This document shows positions 1 to 13,066 of a stretch of 34,824 nucleotides of DNA, piece by piece; the stretch's first letter is position 1, and each line of letters opens with the position of its first letter. The notes beneath the pieces are model-generated. The model had not been told where the DNA came from. It saw only the letters and a list, made by a program, of their open reading frames with translations, and searched no databases. The DNA is taken from the NCBI GenBank assembly GCA_028065725.1, contig JAPTVL010000450.1, positions 1-34,824 on the forward strand, in the 5' to 3' direction. The stretch comes from Betaproteobacteria bacterium. GTDB lineage: Bacteria; Pseudomonadota; Gammaproteobacteria; Burkholderiales; Rhodocyclaceae. The position numbers and the translations under genes are program-made.

Positions 1-124
1 CGCCAAACTTCGACGACAGCACCGTCGTGATCGCCGCCGTCAATGTCGTCTTCCCATGGTCTACGTGACCAATCGTCCCCACGTTCACGTGTGGCTTCGT
101 ACGCTCAAACTTGCCCTTTGCCAT
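1..124 (-). CDS. tuf: Elongation factor Tu, 5' part (copy 1, runs off left edge)
   Basis: Only the first 41 codons are in the window. They start at the ATG whose complement is at 122-124 and carry the EF-Tu N-terminus [20 protein letters not shown], followed by the P-loop [10 protein letters not shown]-Tu is the GTPase that delivers aminoacyl-tRNA to the ribosomal A site. Every base of 1-124 equals 16453-16576 of the second, complete tuf gene; identity runs on only three bases into the leader before the two diverge. The gene lies 39 bp downstream of fusA and is the last gene of the str operon seen here. A GGAA-type ribosome site precedes the ATG. Confidence 0.97.
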   Translation of the reverse strand, partial: MAKGKFERTKPHVNVGTIGHVDHGKTTLTAAITTVLSSKFG

Positions 125-127
125 GTC
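1..127. repeat. Direct repeat shared by the two tuf copies (partner at 16453-16579)
   Basis: Bases 1-127 match 16453-16579 exactly: 124 coding bases plus three leader bases. The match stops abruptly just outside the reading frame. The left end is cut by the window, so the repeat is probably about 1.2 kb, the length of tuf. The copies are in the same orientation and bracket about 16 kb of essential genes. Confidence 0.95.
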
Positions 128-163
128 TGCTTTCCTTAAAGAACGATTATTAGTCGATCACTT

Positions 164-2257
<2,094 letters not shown>

Positions 2258-2285
2258 TTGATTTACCTGCCTTATCTAAACCAAA

Positions 2286-2359
2286 CCGCCATGTCGCTAC
2301 GTTTCACGAAGCGACAGGGCGGCGGACAAAAACGAAAGCCTCGCCGGGGTCCCGACGAG
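2286..2359 (-). promoter_or_regulatory. Tandem hairpins in the rpsG-fusA spacer
   Basis: Two inverted repeats fill the spacer. The larger (2286-2322) has outer arms CCGCC/GGCGG, then TGTCGCT/AGCGACA, then CGT/ACG closed by a 3-base loop, with single mismatches at the joints. The smaller (2340-2359) has arms CTCG/CGAG and an inner GGG/CCC. Neither is followed by a U-tract on the minus strand, so they look like regulatory or processing hairpins rather than terminators. In Escherichia coli S7 controls the str mRNA from the rpsL-rpsG joint; a similar role here is only inference. Confidence 0.55.
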
Positions 2360-2371
2360 ACACGTTACTAC

Positions 2372-2842
2372 TCAGAAGCGGAAGTGCGAGAACGCCTTGT
2401 TGGCTTCGGCCATGCGGTGAACTTCTTCGCGCTTCTTCATCGCCGCACCGCGCCCCTCGGATGCCTCGAGCAACTCTGCAGCCAAGCGCTGACCCATGGA
2501 CTTCTCGCTGCGCTTGCGCGCCGCCTCACGAAGCCAGCGCATCGAAAGCGCCATGCGCCGGGAAGGGCGCACCTCGACCGGAACCTGGTAGTTGGCGCCG
2601 CCGACCCGGCGACTCTTGACCTCGACCAAAGGCTTGACGTTATTCACCGCCAGAGTAAAGACTTCCAGCGGGTCCTTTCCGCTCTTGGTCTGGATCTGGG
2701 CAAATGCACCGTAGATGATGCGCTCGGCAACCGACTTCTTGCCGCTATCCATCAGCACATTGACGAACTTCGAAAGATCAACGCTGCCGAATTTGGGATC
2801 GGGCAGGATGTCACGTTTGGGAACTTCACGACGACGGGGCAT
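2372..2842 (-). CDS. rpsG: 30S ribosomal protein S7
   Basis: 156 residues, the usual length of bacterial S7. The start [20 protein letters not shown] and the internal [16 protein letters not shown] (about residues 80-95) are S7 hallmarks. S7 nucleates assembly of the 30S head on the 3' domain of 16S rRNA and contacts tRNA at the E site; in enterobacteria it also represses the str operon. It begins 21 bp after rpsL ends, and an AAGGAG-like ribosome site lies just before the ATG. Gene order rpsL-rpsG-fusA-tuf is the canonical str operon. Confidence 0.98.
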   Translation of the reverse strand: MPRRREVPKRDILPDPKFGSVDLSKFVNVLMDSGKKSVAERIIYGAFAQIQTKSGKDPLEVFTLAVNNVKPLVEVKSRRVGGANYQVPVEVRPSRRMALSMRWLREAARKRSEKSMGQRLAAELLEASEGRGAAMKKREEVHRMAEANKAFSHFRF

Positions 2843-2863
2843 GGTATCTCCTTAAGCGCCTGA

Positions 2864-3241
2864 TCAGGCAGCCTTGGGCCGCTTGGCGCCGTACTTCGAA
2901 CGGCTCTGCTTGCGGTCCTTGACACCCTGGGTATCAAGGCTGCCGCGCACGATGTGGTAGCGCACACCCGGCAAGTCCTTGACACGACCGCCGCGAATCA
3001 GGACCACTGAGTGTTCCTGCAAATTGTGGCCCTCGCCACCGATGTACGAAATGACCTCGAAGCCGTTGGTCAGGCGCACCTTGGCCACTTTCCGCAACGC
3101 GGAGTTCGGCTTCTTCGGCGTGGTTGTGTAGACGCGGGTGCAAACGCCACGACGAGCCGGGCTGTTGCCGAGCGCCGGCACCTTGCTTTTCGACTGCGGC
3201 GCCTGACGTCCCTTGCGCACGAGCTGGTTAATGGTAGGCAT
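2864..3241 (-). CDS. rpsL: 30S ribosomal protein S12
   Basis: 125 residues from the ATG at 3241 ([15 protein letters not shown]). A longer frame opens at 3277, but its extra 12 residues are not S12-like. S12 sits at the decoding centre and controls fidelity. The conserved [10 protein letters not shown] and [13 protein letters not shown] segments are present, and the two positions linked to streptomycin resistance, K43 and K88, are both lysine (wild type). It is the first gene after a strong promoter that overlaps the rpoC stop codon, so it heads its own transcript. Confidence 0.98.
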   Translation of the reverse strand: MPTINQLVRKGRQAPQSKSKVPALGNSPARRGVCTRVYTTTPKKPNSALRKVAKVRLTNGFEVISYIGGEGHNLQEHSVVLIRGGRVKDLPGVRYHIVRGSLDTQGVKDRKQSRSKYGAKRPKAA

Positions 3242-3318
3242 GTATATATCCTGAATGCTGTGCGAAATGCACCGCAAAATTACGAAAAGTTGGCCCCTGC
3301 CAAGGGCAAAGAGGCCGG

Positions 3319-3347
3319 ATTATAGATTGGTCGTTCACCAGCGTCAA
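3319..3347 (-). promoter_or_regulatory. Sigma-70 promoter of the str operon (rpsL)
   Basis: On the minus strand TTGACG (3347-3342) and a perfect TATAAT (3324-3319) are separated by 17 bases. Transcription would start near 3312, giving a leader of about 70 nt before rpsL. The -35 box overlaps the rpoC stop codon (3346-3344). In the leader a small stem TTGGC/GCCAA (3303-3290) is followed by CTTTT, which could be a weak attenuator. No strong rpoC terminator was found, so read-through from rpoBC into rpsL is likely in addition to this promoter. Confidence 0.85.
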
Positions 3348-6300
3348 CCTGCCTGTGTGTCTTCTGCTGCCACGGATGCATCTTCCGCTGCAGCCGGCAG
3401 ATCAAAAAGGTTTTGTGCTTCGGCGCCACCGCTGGACTGGTTGCGGCGCGTGCGGTGATACGCCATGCCGGTTCCCGCCGGAATGAGTCGGCCGACAATC
3501 ACATTTTCCTTGAGCCCGCGCAGTTCATCGCGCTTGCCCATGATGGCTGCCTCGGTCAGAACGCGGGTGGTTTCCTGGAACGATGCCGCGGAAATGAAGG
3601 AGTCCGTCGACAAGCTGGCCTTGGTGATGCCATGGAGCATGAAGTCGTAGGTTGTCGGCGTCTTGCCTGCAGCGATCAGCTTGTCGTTCTCGTCCAGCAC
3701 TGCTGCGCGTTCTACCTGCTCCTCCTTGATGAAGCTCGAATCTCCCGGGTGGGTAATGACCACGCGACGCAACATCTGACGCACGATCACCTCAATATGT
3801 TTGTCATTGATTTTCACGCCTTGCAGGCGATACACATCCTGAACTTCATCAATGATGTAGCGGGCCAGCTCTTCAACGCCCTTGAGGCGCAGGATGTCGT
3901 GCGGATCGGCCGGGCCGTCCACAATGACTTCACCCTTGTTGACTACCTGGCCGTCATGCGCCATCACATGCTTGTCCTTGGTGATCAGATACTCATGCGC
4001 CGTTCCATCAGGCTCGGTAATCACCAGGCGCTGCTTGCCCTTGGTGTCCTTGCCAAATGAAACCGTGCCGGTGACCTCGGCCAGGACACCGGCGTCCTTC
4101 GGAATACGCGCCTCGAAGAGCTCGGCCACACGCGGCAGACCGCCGGTGATATCGCGCGTCTTGGACGACTCTTGCGGAATCCGGGCCAAAATATCGCCGA
4201 CCGCCACCTGTTGACCATCCTTGACCGTAATCAGTGAGCCAACCTGGAAGGTAATGGTCACGACGTGATCGGTGCCATGGATTTTGACTTCCTGGCCCGA
4301 TTCGTCGATCAGCTTGACCTGTGGCCGGACACCCTTGGATGCCTTGGCGCCACGCTTGGGATCAATGACGACCAGTGTCGAAAGACCGGTGACTTCGTCC
4401 ATCTGCTCGGCTACGGTGGCGTTCTTCTCGACGTTCTCGAACTTTACGGTACCCGCATACTCGGTAACGATCGGACGGGTGTGTGGATCCCACGTCGCCA
4501 GCTGAGTCCCGGCCTTGACCGGCTTGCCATCGTCGGCCTGCAAGGTCGCGCCATAGGGAACCTTGTGGCGCTCGCGCTCGCGACCGTTGTCGTCGGTAAT
4601 CATCACCTCTCCGGAGCGCGAGATGACAATCTTCTCGTTCTTCGGATTCGTGACGTAACGCATGGTCGCCGTAAACCGAATCACGCCAGAACTCTTTGCC
4701 TCGATGCTGCTTTGCGCCGCCGACCTCGATGCTGCACCGCCAACGTGGAAGGTGCGCATGGTCAGCTGCGTGCCCGGCTCGCCGATCGACTGGGCGGCAA
4801 TGACACCGACCGCCTCACCGGCATTGACCAGATAGCCGCGCCCCAGATCGCGGCCATAGCATTTTGCGCACAGGCCATAACGGGTTTCGCATGACAGGGC
4901 GCTGCGTACGCGAACCTCGTCGATGTCAAGTGCTTCGATGGCATCGACAGCGTCCTCGTCCAGCAGGTAGCCTGCTGCGAACAGCACCTCCTGCGTATCG
5001 GGATGGATAACGTCGTTGGTGGAGACCCGGCCAAGGATGCGCTCGCGCAAGGGCTCGATCACTTCGCCGCCTTCCACGAGGGCCTTCATGGCGAATCCAT
5101 TCTGGGTACCGCAATCATCTTCGATCACTACCAGATCCTGGGTTACATCAACCAAACGCCGTGTCAGGTAGCCGGAATTGGCGGTCTTCAATGCCGTGTC
5201 GGCCAAACCTTTGCGAGCGCCGTGCGTCGAGATGAAGTACTGCAGAACGTTGAGGCCCTCACGGAAGTTCGAGGTAATAGGTGTTTCGATAATCGAACCG
5301 TCCGGCTTGGCCATCAGGCCTCGCATGCCGGCTAGCTGTCGAATCTGTGCCGCCGAACCGCGCGCACCCGAATCCGCCATCATGTAGATGGAGTTGAAGG
5401 ACTCCTGGCTGACCTGCTTGCCATCCGCACCGGTCACTGCCTGATGGGCAAGCTGATCCATCATGGCCTTGGCCACCTGATCACCGGCGCGGCCCCAGAT
5501 ATCGACGACCTTGTTGTAACGCTCGCCTACCGTGACAAGACCGGAGGTGTATTGCTTTTCGATTTCCTTGACCTCAGCCTCGGCTGCGGCGATCAAACTA
5601 TGCTTCTGCGTCGGCACCAGCATGTCGTCGACGCAAATCGAGATACCTGCCCGGGTCGCGAGACGGAAGCCAGCCTGCATCAACTGGTCGGCAAAAACCA
5701 CCGTGTCCTTGAGACCGCAGCGGCGGAAGCTCTCGTCGATCAGCTTGGAGATTTCCTTCTTCTTGAGGGGCTTGTCGATCACCTTGAACGGCAGGCCGCG
5801 CGGCAGAATCTCGGACAACAGCGCCCGACCGGCAGTCGTTGAATAGCGGGTGATCTTTTCCTGCCACTGCTGGTCCGCGTCGAGTTCATACTCGCGAATG
5901 CGCACCGAGATACGCGCGTGCAGGTCGATCTGGCGGGAATCGATGGCCCGGGTAATCTCCGCGATATCCGCGAAAATCATGCCATTGCCGCGAGCCGTAA
6001 CGTTCTCGCGGGTAGCGTAGTAAAGGCCCAGCACCACGTCCTGCGAGGGGACAATGATCGGCTGGCCGTTAGCGGGCGACAGAACGTTGTTCGAGGCCAG
6101 CATCAGCGTGCGGGCTTCCATCTGCGCCTCAAGCGACAGCGGAATATGCACGGCCATCTGGTCACCGTCGAAGTCGGCATTGAATGCCACGCAGACCAGC
6201 GGATGCAACTGGATCGCCTTGCCCTCGATCAGCGTCGGCTCGAAAGCCTGGATACCGAGACGGTGCAAGGTCGGGGCGCGATTCAACATCACCGGATGTT

Positions 6301-7558
6301 CGCGAATGACCTCTTCGAGGATGTCCCACACCACGGGGGTCTCTGCCTCGACTTCCTTCTTCGCTGCCTTGATGGTACTGGCAATGCCCATCTTTTCGAG
6401 GCGCTCGAAGATGAAGGGCTTGAACAGTTCCAGAGCCATCTTCTTCGGCAGACCGCACTGGTGCAACTTGAGCTGCGGACCGACGACGATCACCGAGCGA
6501 CCGGAGTAGTCGACGCGCTTGCCCAGCAGATTCTGGCGGAAGCGGCCGCCCTTGCCCTTGATCATGTCGGCCAGAGACTTCAGCGGACGCTTGTTGGCGC
6601 CCGTCATGGCCTTGCCGCGACGACCATTATCGAGCAGCGAGTCGACGGCTTCCTGCAACATGCGCTTCTCGTTGCGCACGATGATGTCAGGCGCCTTGAG
6701 TTCAAGAAGACGCTTGAGGCGATTGTTGCGGTTGATGACGCGACGATACAGATCGTTCAGGTCGGAGGTGGCGAAACGTCCGCCGTCCAGCGGCACCAGG
6801 GGACGCAGATCCGGCGGCAGCACCGGCAGCACTTCGAGGATCATCCACTCGGGCTTGATACCGGACTGCTGGAAGCCCTCGAGCACCTTGAGGCGCTTGG
6901 AAATCTTCTTGCTCTTTGCTTCCGAGCCGGTAGTTTCCAACTCCTGGCGCAGCGTCTCGACCTGACGATTGAGATCAAGGGTGCGCAGAAGTTCACGCAC
7001 GCCCTCGGCGCCCATCACGGCGGAGAAATCATCGCCGTATTCCTCGACCTTGGCCAGGTAATCATCCTCGGTCAGCAATTGCGCACGATTCAGCGGGGTC
7101 ATGCCCGGATCGACGACGACAAAGGCTTCGAAGTACAGTACCCGCTCGATGTCGCGCAGCGTCATGTCGAGCACCATACCGAGGCGGCTCGGCAGGCTCT
7201 TCAGAAACCAGATATGCGCAGTCGGCGAGGCCAATTCGATGTGGCCCATGCGTTCGCGACGCACCTTCGACTGCGTGACTTCGACGCCGCATTTTTCGCA
7301 GATCACGCCGCGATGCTTGAGGCGCTTGTACTTGCCGCAAAGGCACTCGTAATCCTTCACCGGGCCGAATATCTTGGCGCAGAACAGGCCGTCGCGCTCG
7401 GGCTTGAAGGTACGGTAGTTGATGGTCTCGGGCTTCTTGACTTCACCGTAGGACCAGGAACGGATCTTGTCCGGGGAAGCCAGACCGATCGTGATCGCGT
7501 CGAACTCCTCTTCGGCCGCCAGGTTCTGCTTGAACAGGTCTGCAAACAGGCTTTTCAT
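3344..7558 (-). CDS. rpoC: DNA-directed RNA polymerase subunit beta'
   Basis: 1404 residues, normal for proteobacterial beta'. It forms the clamp and most of the active site of RNA polymerase. The N-terminal zinc site is visible as C72-L-C74 and C87-E-K-C90. The catalytic magnesium loop NADFDGDQM lies near residue 458, and the second zinc site includes [11 protein letters not shown] in the C-terminal half. The bridge-helix/trigger-loop region ([31 protein letters not shown]) is intact. The ATG at 7558 is preceded by a GGAG ribosome site, and the gene follows rpoB by 29 bp. The final codons carry the -35 box of the rpsL promoter. The C-terminus is acidic and alanine-rich. Confidence 0.99.
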   Translation of the reverse strand: MKSLFADLFKQNLAAEEEFDAITIGLASPDKIRSWSYGEVKKPETINYRTFKPERDGLFCAKIFGPVKDYECLCGKYKRLKHRGVICEKCGVEVTQSKVRRERMGHIELASPTAHIWFLKSLPSRLGMVLDMTLRDIERVLYFEAFVVVDPGMTPLNRAQLLTEDDYLAKVEEYGDDFSAVMGAEGVRELLRTLDLNRQVETLRQELETTGSEAKSKKISKRLKVLEGFQQSGIKPEWMILEVLPVLPPDLRPLVPLDGGRFATSDLNDLYRRVINRNNRLKRLLELKAPDIIVRNEKRMLQEAVDSLLDNGRRGKAMTGANKRPLKSLADMIKGKGGRFRQNLLGKRVDYSGRSVIVVGPQLKLHQCGLPKKMALELFKPFIFERLEKMGIASTIKAAKKEVEAETPVVWDILEEVIREHPVMLNRAPTLHRLGIQAFEPTLIEGKAIQLHPLVCVAFNADFDGDQMAVHIPLSLEAQMEARTLMLASNNVLSPANGQPIIVPSQDVVLGLYYATRENVTARGNGMIFADIAEITRAIDSRQIDLHARISVRIREYELDADQQWQEKITRYSTTAGRALLSEILPRGLPFKVIDKPLKKKEISKLIDESFRRCGLKDTVVFADQLMQAGFRLATRAGISICVDDMLVPTQKHSLIAAAEAEVKEIEKQYTSGLVTVGERYNKVVDIWGRAGDQVAKAMMDQLAHQAVTGADGKQVSQESFNSIYMMADSGARGSAAQIRQLAGMRGLMAKPDGSIIETPITSNFREGLNVLQYFISTHGARKGLADTALKTANSGYLTRRLVDVTQDLVVIEDDCGTQNGFAMKALVEGGEVIEPLRERILGRVSTNDVIHPDTQEVLFAAGYLLDEDAVDAIEALDIDEVRVRSALSCETRYGLCAKCYGRDLGRGYLVNAGEAVGVIAAQSIGEPGTQLTMRTFHVGGAASRSAAQSSIEAKSSGVIRFTATMRYVTNPKNEKIVISRSGEVMITDDNGRERERHKVPYGATLQADDGKPVKAGTQLATWDPHTRPIVTEYAGTVKFENVEKNATVAEQMDEVTGLSTLVVIDPKRGAKASKGVRPQVKLIDESGQEVKIHGTDHVVTITFQVGSLITVKDGQQVAVGDILARIPQESSKTRDITGGLPRVAELFEARIPKDAGVLAEVTGTVSFGKDTKGKQRLVITEPDGTAHEYLITKDKHVMAHDGQVVNKGEVIVDGPADPHDILRLKGVEELARYIIDEVQDVYRLQGVKINDKHIEVIVRQMLRRVVITHPGDSSFIKEEQVERAAVLDENDKLIAAGKTPTTYDFMLHGITKASLSTDSFISAASFQETTRVLTEAAIMGKRDELRGLKENVIVGRLIPAGTGMAYHRTRRNQSSGGAEAQNLFDLPAAAEDASVAAEDTQAG

Positions 7559-7587
7559 GTGTATTTTCTCCTAGGGGCTTTGGCGGC

Positions 7588-10500
7588 TCAGTAACGCTCG
7601 AGATCGATGTCGATCGCCAGCGAACGGATTTCCTTGACCAGCACATTGAAGGATTCCGGCATGCCGGCATCTATCCTGTGCTCGCCCTTGACGATGTTTT
7701 CGTACACCTTGGTGCGGCCGTTGACGTCGTCCGACTTGACGGTGAGCATTTCCTGCAGCACATAGGCGGCGCCGTAGGCTTCCAGCGCCCAGACTTCCAT
7801 TTCGCCAAAACGCTGGCCACCGAACTGCGCCTTGCCGCCCAGCGGTTGCTGGGTAACGAGGCTGTATGGGCCGGTGGAACGCGCATGCATCTTGTCATCG
7901 ACGAGATGGTGCAGCTTCAGTACATGCATGTAACCGACCGTTACCTGGCGCTCGAAGGACTCGCCGGTGCGACCGTCGAACAGCTCCACCTGACCGTTGC
8001 TCGGCAAGCCGGCAAGTTCCAGCATGGCCTTGATTTCAGACTCATGGGCACCATCGAACACCGGAGTAGCGAACGGCACGCCGCCTTGCAGGTTGCTGGC
8101 AAGTTCGACCACTTCCTTTTCACTCAGGCTGTCGATGTCTTCGCTACGGCCCGAAGAGTTGTAGATCTTGTTCATGAGTTTGCGAATTTCAGCGGCGGCC
8201 GCCTGCTTGCGCAGCATTTCGCCGATCTTGTTACCCAGTCCCTTGGCCGCCCAGCCGAGGTGGGTTTCGAGGATCTGGCCAATGTTCATCCGCGAGGGCA
8301 CGCCAAGAGGATTCAGCACGATGTCCATCGGCGTACCGTCGGCCATGTGGGGCATGTCCTCGATCGGAACGATCTTGGACACCACGCCCTTGTTGCCGTG
8401 CCGACCGGCCATCTTGTCGCCTGGCTGCAGGCGGCGCTTGACGGCGAGGTAGACCTTGACCATTTTCTGCACGCCGGGCGGCAATTCGTCACCCTGCGTG
8501 AGCTTTTTCCGCTTTGCTTCGAAGGCAACGTCGAAGTCCTTGCGCGTCTGTTCGACGCTGTCGCGCAGGTTCTCGAGTTGCTGCTGCGCATCCTCGTCGA
8601 CCAGCGAAATGTCGAACCAGTGATAGTGTTCGACGGACTCAAGGTAGGCCTTGGTGATCTTGGTGCCCTTGACCAGCTTCTTCGGTCCCTTGCTGGCGAC
8701 CTTGTTGGTCAGCAGCTTTTCGATACGGGCAAAGGTGTCGCGTTCGACGATGCGCATCTGGTCGGCCAGATCCTGCTTGTAGCCCCGCAGCATATCGTCG
8801 ATGATCGACTGCGCGCGCTTGTCGCGCTCGATGCCTTCGCGCGTAAAGACCTGCACGTCGATCACCGTGCCGATCATGCCCGAAGGCACGCGCAGCGACG
8901 TGTCCTTAACGTCGGAAGCCTTTTCGCCGAAGATGGCGCGCAGCAGCTTCTCTTCCGGAGTCAGCTGGGTCTCGCCCTTCGGCGTGACCTTGCCGACCAA
9001 CACGTCGCCGGCTTCCACCTCGGCACCGATGTAGACAATGCCGGATTCATCCAGACGGCCGAGTTGCGATTCGCCAAGCGTGGCGATGTCGCGGGTGATT
9101 TCTTCGGCACCGAGCTTGGTGTCACGCGCGACGACAGTCAGCTCCTCGATATGCACCGAGGTGAAGCGGTCATCGGCCACCACGCGCTCCGAGATCAGGA
9201 TCGAATCCTCGAAGTTGTAGCCGTTCCAGGGCATGAAGGCGACCAGCATGTTCTGCCCAAGGGCCAGTTCGCCGAGATCGGTCGAAGCACCGTCGGCCAC
9301 CACGTCGCCCTTGGCAATCAGGTCGCCGACCTTGACGATCGGGCGCTGGTTGATATTGGTATTCTGGTTGGAACGGGTGTATTTGATCAGGTTGTAAATG
9401 TCGACACCGACTTCGCCCGCCACCGTTTCGGCATCGTTTACACGCACCACGATGCGATTGGCGTCGATGTAATCCACCACGCCGCCGCGCAGTGCCTGCA
9501 CCGCCGTCCCGGAGTCGACGGCCACGGTACGCTCGATACCGGTACCGACCAAGGCCTTTTCCGGGCGCAGGCAGGGAACCGCCTGACGCTGCATGTTGGC
9601 GCCCATCAAGGCACGGTTGGCGTCGTCATGCTCAAGGAAGGGGATCAGCGAGGCCGCGACGGAGACGATCTGGCTTGGCGCCACGTCCATGTATTGCACC
9701 TCGGATGGCTCCTTGAGCTCGAATTCGCCCTTGAAGCGGCAGGACACCAGCGCATCGCTGAGCCTGCCTTTCTTGTCCAGTTGGGCGTTGGCCTGCGCGA
9801 TAACGTACTTGCCTTCTTCGATTGCCGACAGGTACTCGATGTCGTCGGTGACGTGGCTGTCCTCGACCCTGCGGTATGGGGTTTCCATGAAACCGTACTC
9901 GTTGGTGCGTGCGTACAGCGCCAGCGAATTGATCAGGCCGATGTTCGGACCTTCCGGGGTCTCGATCGGGCAGACGCGGCCGTAATGCGTCGGGTGCACG
10001 TCGCGCACTTCGAAGCCGGCGCGCTCGCGGGTCAGGCCGCCCGGGCCGAGGGCAGAGACGCGGCGCTTGTGCGTGATCTCCGACAGCGGATTGGTCTGGT
10101 CCATGAACTGCGACAGCTGGCTGGAGCCGAAGAACTCCTTGATCGCCGCCGAAATGGGTTTGGCGTTGATCAGGTCGTGCGGCATCAGGTTGTCGCTTTC
10201 CGCCTGGTTCAGCCGCTCCTTGACGGCACGTTCGACACGCACCAGGCCGGCACGGAACTGGTTCTCGGCGAGTTCGCCGACCGAACGCACGCGACGGTTG
10301 CCGAGGTGATCGATGTCATCGACCTCGCCGCGACCGTTGCGCAGTTCGACCAGAATGCGAACGACGTCGACGATGTCCTCATTGGACAGGGTTCCGGCGC
10401 CTTCGATTTCATCGCGGCCGACGCGACGGTTGAATTTCATGCGACCCACAGCGGACAGGTCGTAGCGCTCTTCCGAATAGAACAGGCCATGGAACAGGTT

Positions 10501-11658
10501 TTCCACGGCGTCCTCGGTCGGCGGCTCGCCGGGGCGCATCATGCGGTAGATCGCTACGCGCGACGCCCACTGGTCGGCGGTTTCATCGATACGCAGGGTG
10601 GACGAGATGTAGGCGCCGCGATCTAGGTCATTGACGTACAGCGTCTGAATCTGCTCGACGCCACCGGCCGCCAGCTTGCCCAGCAAATCCTCGGTAATCT
10701 CGTCGTTGGCGTTGGCCAGCACTTCCCCGGTCTCGGCGTTGATCACGTTGCGGGCAACGACCCTGCCGATCATGAATTCGTCGGGCACCAGAATCTTCTT
10801 GATGCCGGCTTCGGCCATCTCGCGGATATGCTTGACCGTGATGCGCTTGTCCTTGGCGACGATCGGCTTGCCTGCCTTGTCGAGAATGTCGAACTTCGCC
10901 ACCTCGCCGCGCAGGCGCTCCGGCACAACCTCGAAGGAAATACCCTTCTTCGCGAAATGGAAGGTATCGAATTCGAAGAAGGTCGCCAGGATCTGCTCGT
11001 GCGTCATGCCGATCGACTTGAGCAGGATGGTTACCGGCATCTTGCGGCGACGGTCGATACGGAAGTACAGGATGTCCTTCGGATCAAATTCGAAATCCAG
11101 CCAGGAACCGCGATACGGAATGATCCGCGCCGAAAACAGCAGCTTGCCGGAGCTGTGGGTCTTGCCCTTGTCGTGCTCGAAGAAGACGCCCGGCGAGCGA
11201 TGCAGCTGGGAGACGATGACGCGCTCGGTGCCGTTGATGACGAAGGAACCCGTGGTAGTCATCAGCGGGATTTCACCCATGTACAGCGGCTGGTCTTCCT
11301 TGACTTCCTTGACCGCCTTGGTGTCGCGGTCGAGCAGTTCAAGGCGGACCTTGGCGCGCAGCGGGCTGGCGAAGGTCAGGCCGCGCTGCTGGCATTCCTT
11401 GACGTCGAAAGTCGGTTCGCCGAGCATGAACTCGACGAAATGCAGGCGGGCATTCCCCGAATGCGCAACAATCGGGAAAATCGACGTGAAGGCGGCTTGC
11501 AGGCCCTCATTGCGACGTTGTGCCGGCGGCACGTCGGCCTGCAGGAAGCGCGTGTAGGACTCGATCTGCGTCGCCAGCAGGAAGGGCACGTCGAGGACGT
11601 TGGCCCGCTTGGCAAAGCTTTTACGAATGCGCTTTTTTTCGGTGTAGGAATACGCCAT
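7588..11658 (-). CDS. rpoB: DNA-directed RNA polymerase subunit beta
   Basis: 1356 residues, the usual betaproteobacterial length. It forms the other half of the active-site cleft. The start [18 protein letters not shown], the rifampicin-pocket segment [20 protein letters not shown] with [11 protein letters not shown], and the C-terminal [20 protein letters not shown] with [13 protein letters not shown] are present. The rifampicin pocket has wild-type residues at the classical resistance positions. The ATG at 11658 has a GGAG site. Upstream is a 190-bp spacer from rplL with a strong hairpin. The plus strand opposite rpoB has a very long open frame, a composition artefact of the high GC. Confidence 0.99.
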   Translation of the reverse strand: MAYSYTEKKRIRKSFAKRANVLDVPFLLATQIESYTRFLQADVPPAQRRNEGLQAAFTSIFPIVAHSGNARLHFVEFMLGEPTFDVKECQQRGLTFASPLRAKVRLELLDRDTKAVKEVKEDQPLYMGEIPLMTTTGSFVINGTERVIVSQLHRSPGVFFEHDKGKTHSSGKLLFSARIIPYRGSWLDFEFDPKDILYFRIDRRRKMPVTILLKSIGMTHEQILATFFEFDTFHFAKKGISFEVVPERLRGEVAKFDILDKAGKPIVAKDKRITVKHIREMAEAGIKKILVPDEFMIGRVVARNVINAETGEVLANANDEITEDLLGKLAAGGVEQIQTLYVNDLDRGAYISSTLRIDETADQWASRVAIYRMMRPGEPPTEDAVENLFHGLFYSEERYDLSAVGRMKFNRRVGRDEIEGAGTLSNEDIVDVVRILVELRNGRGEVDDIDHLGNRRVRSVGELAENQFRAGLVRVERAVKERLNQAESDNLMPHDLINAKPISAAIKEFFGSSQLSQFMDQTNPLSEITHKRRVSALGPGGLTRERAGFEVRDVHPTHYGRVCPIETPEGPNIGLINSLALYARTNEYGFMETPYRRVEDSHVTDDIEYLSAIEEGKYVIAQANAQLDKKGRLSDALVSCRFKGEFELKEPSEVQYMDVAPSQIVSVAASLIPFLEHDDANRALMGANMQRQAVPCLRPEKALVGTGIERTVAVDSGTAVQALRGGVVDYIDANRIVVRVNDAETVAGEVGVDIYNLIKYTRSNQNTNINQRPIVKVGDLIAKGDVVADGASTDLGELALGQNMLVAFMPWNGYNFEDSILISERVVADDRFTSVHIEELTVVARDTKLGAEEITRDIATLGESQLGRLDESGIVYIGAEVEAGDVLVGKVTPKGETQLTPEEKLLRAIFGEKASDVKDTSLRVPSGMIGTVIDVQVFTREGIERDKRAQSIIDDMLRGYKQDLADQMRIVERDTFARIEKLLTNKVASKGPKKLVKGTKITKAYLESVEHYHWFDISLVDEDAQQQLENLRDSVEQTRKDFDVAFEAKRKKLTQGDELPPGVQKMVKVYLAVKRRLQPGDKMAGRHGNKGVVSKIVPIEDMPHMADGTPMDIVLNPLGVPSRMNIGQILETHLGWAAKGLGNKIGEMLRKQAAAAEIRKLMNKIYNSSGRSEDIDSLSEKEVVELASNLQGGVPFATPVFDGAHESEIKAMLELAGLPSNGQVELFDGRTGESFERQVTVGYMHVLKLHHLVDDKMHARSTGPYSLVTQQPLGGKAQFGGQRFGEMEVWALEAYGAAYVLQEMLTVKSDDVNGRTKVYENIVKGEHRIDAGMPESFNVLVKEIRSLAIDIDLERY

Positions 11659-11806
11659 GGTGGCTCCGTTCAGGATTCAGACGTCGAAGGTCAAAAGACA
11701 GGGCTGAGGCACGAATGGTTCAGCACTCTCGTGTAACCCCCGGATCAAATGCAATGGGGTGAAACTCGACTGGTACTACGTACTTCCGTTTCTACAAGAA
11801 CCAATA

Positions 11807-11835
11807 ACGGGTTGGCGGCAAGGCCGCCAACCCGT
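11807..11835 (-). promoter_or_regulatory. Strong hairpin between rplL and rpoB (attenuator or RNase III-type site)
   Basis: Perfect 13-bp arms ACGGGTTGGCGGC and GCCGCCAACCCGT enclose a 3-base loop, 13 bp after the rplL stop. No run of T follows on the minus strand, so it is not a full intrinsic terminator. In E. coli the same joint holds an attenuator and an RNase III cut site that lower rpoBC relative to L7/L12; the position suggests the same job here. Confidence 0.7.
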
Positions 11836-11848
11836 GATCGAATCGCAA

Positions 11849-12226
11849 TTACTTGATCTCGACCTTGGCGCCGGCTTCCTCGAGCTGCTTCTTGAGGGCC
11901 TCGGCGTCAGCCTTGTTGATGCCTTCCTTGACAGCCTTCGGTGCGCCGTCCACCAGATCCTTGGCTTCCTTGAGGCCGAGGCCCGTGGCAGCGCGAACGA
12001 CCTTGATGGCTTCGACCTTCTTTTCGCCCGCGGCAACCAGCATCACGGTGAATTCGGTCTGCTCTTCGGCAGCGGCAGCACCGGCGGCAGCCGGGGCAGC
12101 GACGGCAACGGCGGCGGCGGCGGCGGAAACGCCGAACTTCTCTTCCATTTCCTTGATCAGTTCGGACAGGTCCAGAACGGTCATGCCAGCGATGGCATCA
12201 AGTATTTCAGCTTTGCTTACAGCCAT
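11849..12226 (-). CDS. rplL: 50S ribosomal protein L7/L12
   Basis: 125 residues. An N-terminal dimerisation helix ([31 protein letters not shown]), an alanine-rich flexible hinge at about residues 35-54, and the C-terminal factor-binding domain ([35 protein letters not shown]) appear in order. It forms the ribosomal stalk that recruits EF-Tu, EF-G, IF2 and RF3. It follows rplJ, whose product L10 anchors it. The ATG has a CAGGAG site about eight bases upstream. Its hinge is almost pure alanine and valine, as in other betaproteobacteria. Confidence 0.98.
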   Translation of the reverse strand: MAVSKAEILDAIAGMTVLDLSELIKEMEEKFGVSAAAAAVAVAAPAAAGAAAAEEQTEFTVMLVAAGEKKVEAIKVVRAATGLGLKEAKDLVDGAPKAVKEGINKADAEALKKQLEEAGAKVEIK

Positions 12227-12286
12227 GATTACAACTCCTGAATGAATGTTTGGTTCAATGAAAACACGGTTTCAGTGAAGGCTCAT

Positions 12287-12302
12287 GTCCGCGCAAGCGG
12301 AC
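12287..12302 (-). promoter_or_regulatory. Small hairpin in the rplJ-rplL spacer
   Basis: Perfect 6-bp arms GTCCGC/GCGGAC close a 4-base loop, 22 bp after the rplJ stop. It has no U-tract. It may help decouple or stabilise the rplL message, which must be translated about four times more than rplJ. The role is inference. Confidence 0.4.
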
Positions 12303-12324
12303 CTTATGCCGGAACTAAAAACGA

Positions 12325-12849
12325 TTACGCAGCCTCTTTGGCGTCGCGCACCGCGGCGAGGCCCCGGACAAACTTCGTCGGGACTTCGTTGAGCGTACGG
12401 ACGAACTGGGCGATCGGTGCCTGCATGGTGCCGAGAAGCTTGGACAGCAGCTCCTCGCGGCTCGGCATCGTTGCCAGCGCCTTGACTCCAGCTGCGTCCA
12501 TGACGTAGTTGGGCATTGCGCCGACCTTGATGCTGAGCTTGTCATTACCCTTGGCAAAGTCGTTGAGCAGCTTGGCGGCAGCCACCGGATCCTTGGAAAT
12601 TCCATAGATCAGGGGGCCCGTCAGCTTCGCAGACAGACCTTCGAACGGCGTACCGGCAATGGAACGACGCACCAGGGTATTTTTTACAACACGCAGATAC
12701 ACACCGGACTTGCGTGCGTTGGCACGCAGGGCGGTGAGATCGACCACTCCGAGACCACGGTACTCTGCGACGATGATCGACTGGGCGTTCGCGACTTCTG
12801 CGGACACTTCGGCAACTACCGTCTTCTTGTCGTCAAGATTGAGACTCAC
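12325..12849 (-). CDS. rplJ: 50S ribosomal protein L10
   Basis: 174 residues from a GTG at 12849 ([19 protein letters not shown]). A TTG lies two codons earlier at 12855, but it directly abuts the AGGAG ribosome site with no spacing, whereas the GTG is six bases from it and gives the N-terminus usual for betaproteobacteria; the GTG start is therefore preferred. L10 is the base of the ribosomal stalk and binds L7/L12 dimers through its C-terminal helix. The L10-L12 complex represses its own mRNA in enterobacteria, and a long leader is present upstream here. Family features include the EYRGLGV and [10 protein letters not shown] segments. Confidence 0.96.
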   Translation of the reverse strand: MSLNLDDKKTVVAEVSAEVANAQSIIVAEYRGLGVVDLTALRANARKSGVYLRVVKNTLVRRSIAGTPFEGLSAKLTGPLIYGISKDPVAAAKLLNDFAKGNDKLSIKVGAMPNYVMDAAGVKALATMPSREELLSKLLGTMQAPIAQFVRTLNEVPTKFVRGLAAVRDAKEAA

Positions 12850-13066
12850 GGTCAACTCCTTTAAAACCCCAACGCCGAAAAGTCGGCGCTGGCGATACGG
12901 CGACCTTCATTCAGGAACCGAAATTCCCTCATCGGGTAACGCCATCTACGCCGGCTTTGCGACAATGTTCCGTCGCCGCAATTAAGTCCTCACGGACGCC
13001 TGCGGTCTTTGATAACCTGCCGCGCCATTCGCATCAAACACGAATGACGCAGCAGCCCAAAGTTCT
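12850..13066 (-). promoter_or_regulatory. Ribosomal protein L10 leader region
   Basis: A 217-bp untranslated spacer between rplA and rplJ, far longer than the other joints in the operon. On the minus strand it contains ATCAAAGACCGCAGG, a sequence resembling the core of the L10 mRNA leader, then several stems, among them GCCGAC/GTCGGC-type arms just before the rplJ ribosome site. In known cases this RNA is bound by L10(L12)4 to repress rplJL translation. Assignment rests on position, length and short similarity; no covariance search was possible. Confidence 0.6.

Noticed and set aside
2864..3241. Possible streptomycin-resistant rpsL
   Set aside because: K43 and K88 are both wild type.
5918..7594. 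A 558-codon open frame on the plus strand opposite rpoC
   Set aside because: It is a shadow of rpoC; its protein has histidine/leucine/aspartate-rich low-complexity composition typical of antisense frames.
10006..10140. Possible rifampicin-resistant rpoB
   Set aside because: The rifampicin pocket carries the usual residues throughout.
7678..10626. A 982-codon open frame on the plus strand opposite rpoB
   Set aside because: It is the mirror of strongly conserved rpoB codons in high-GC DNA, has no recognisable domain and no ribosome site.
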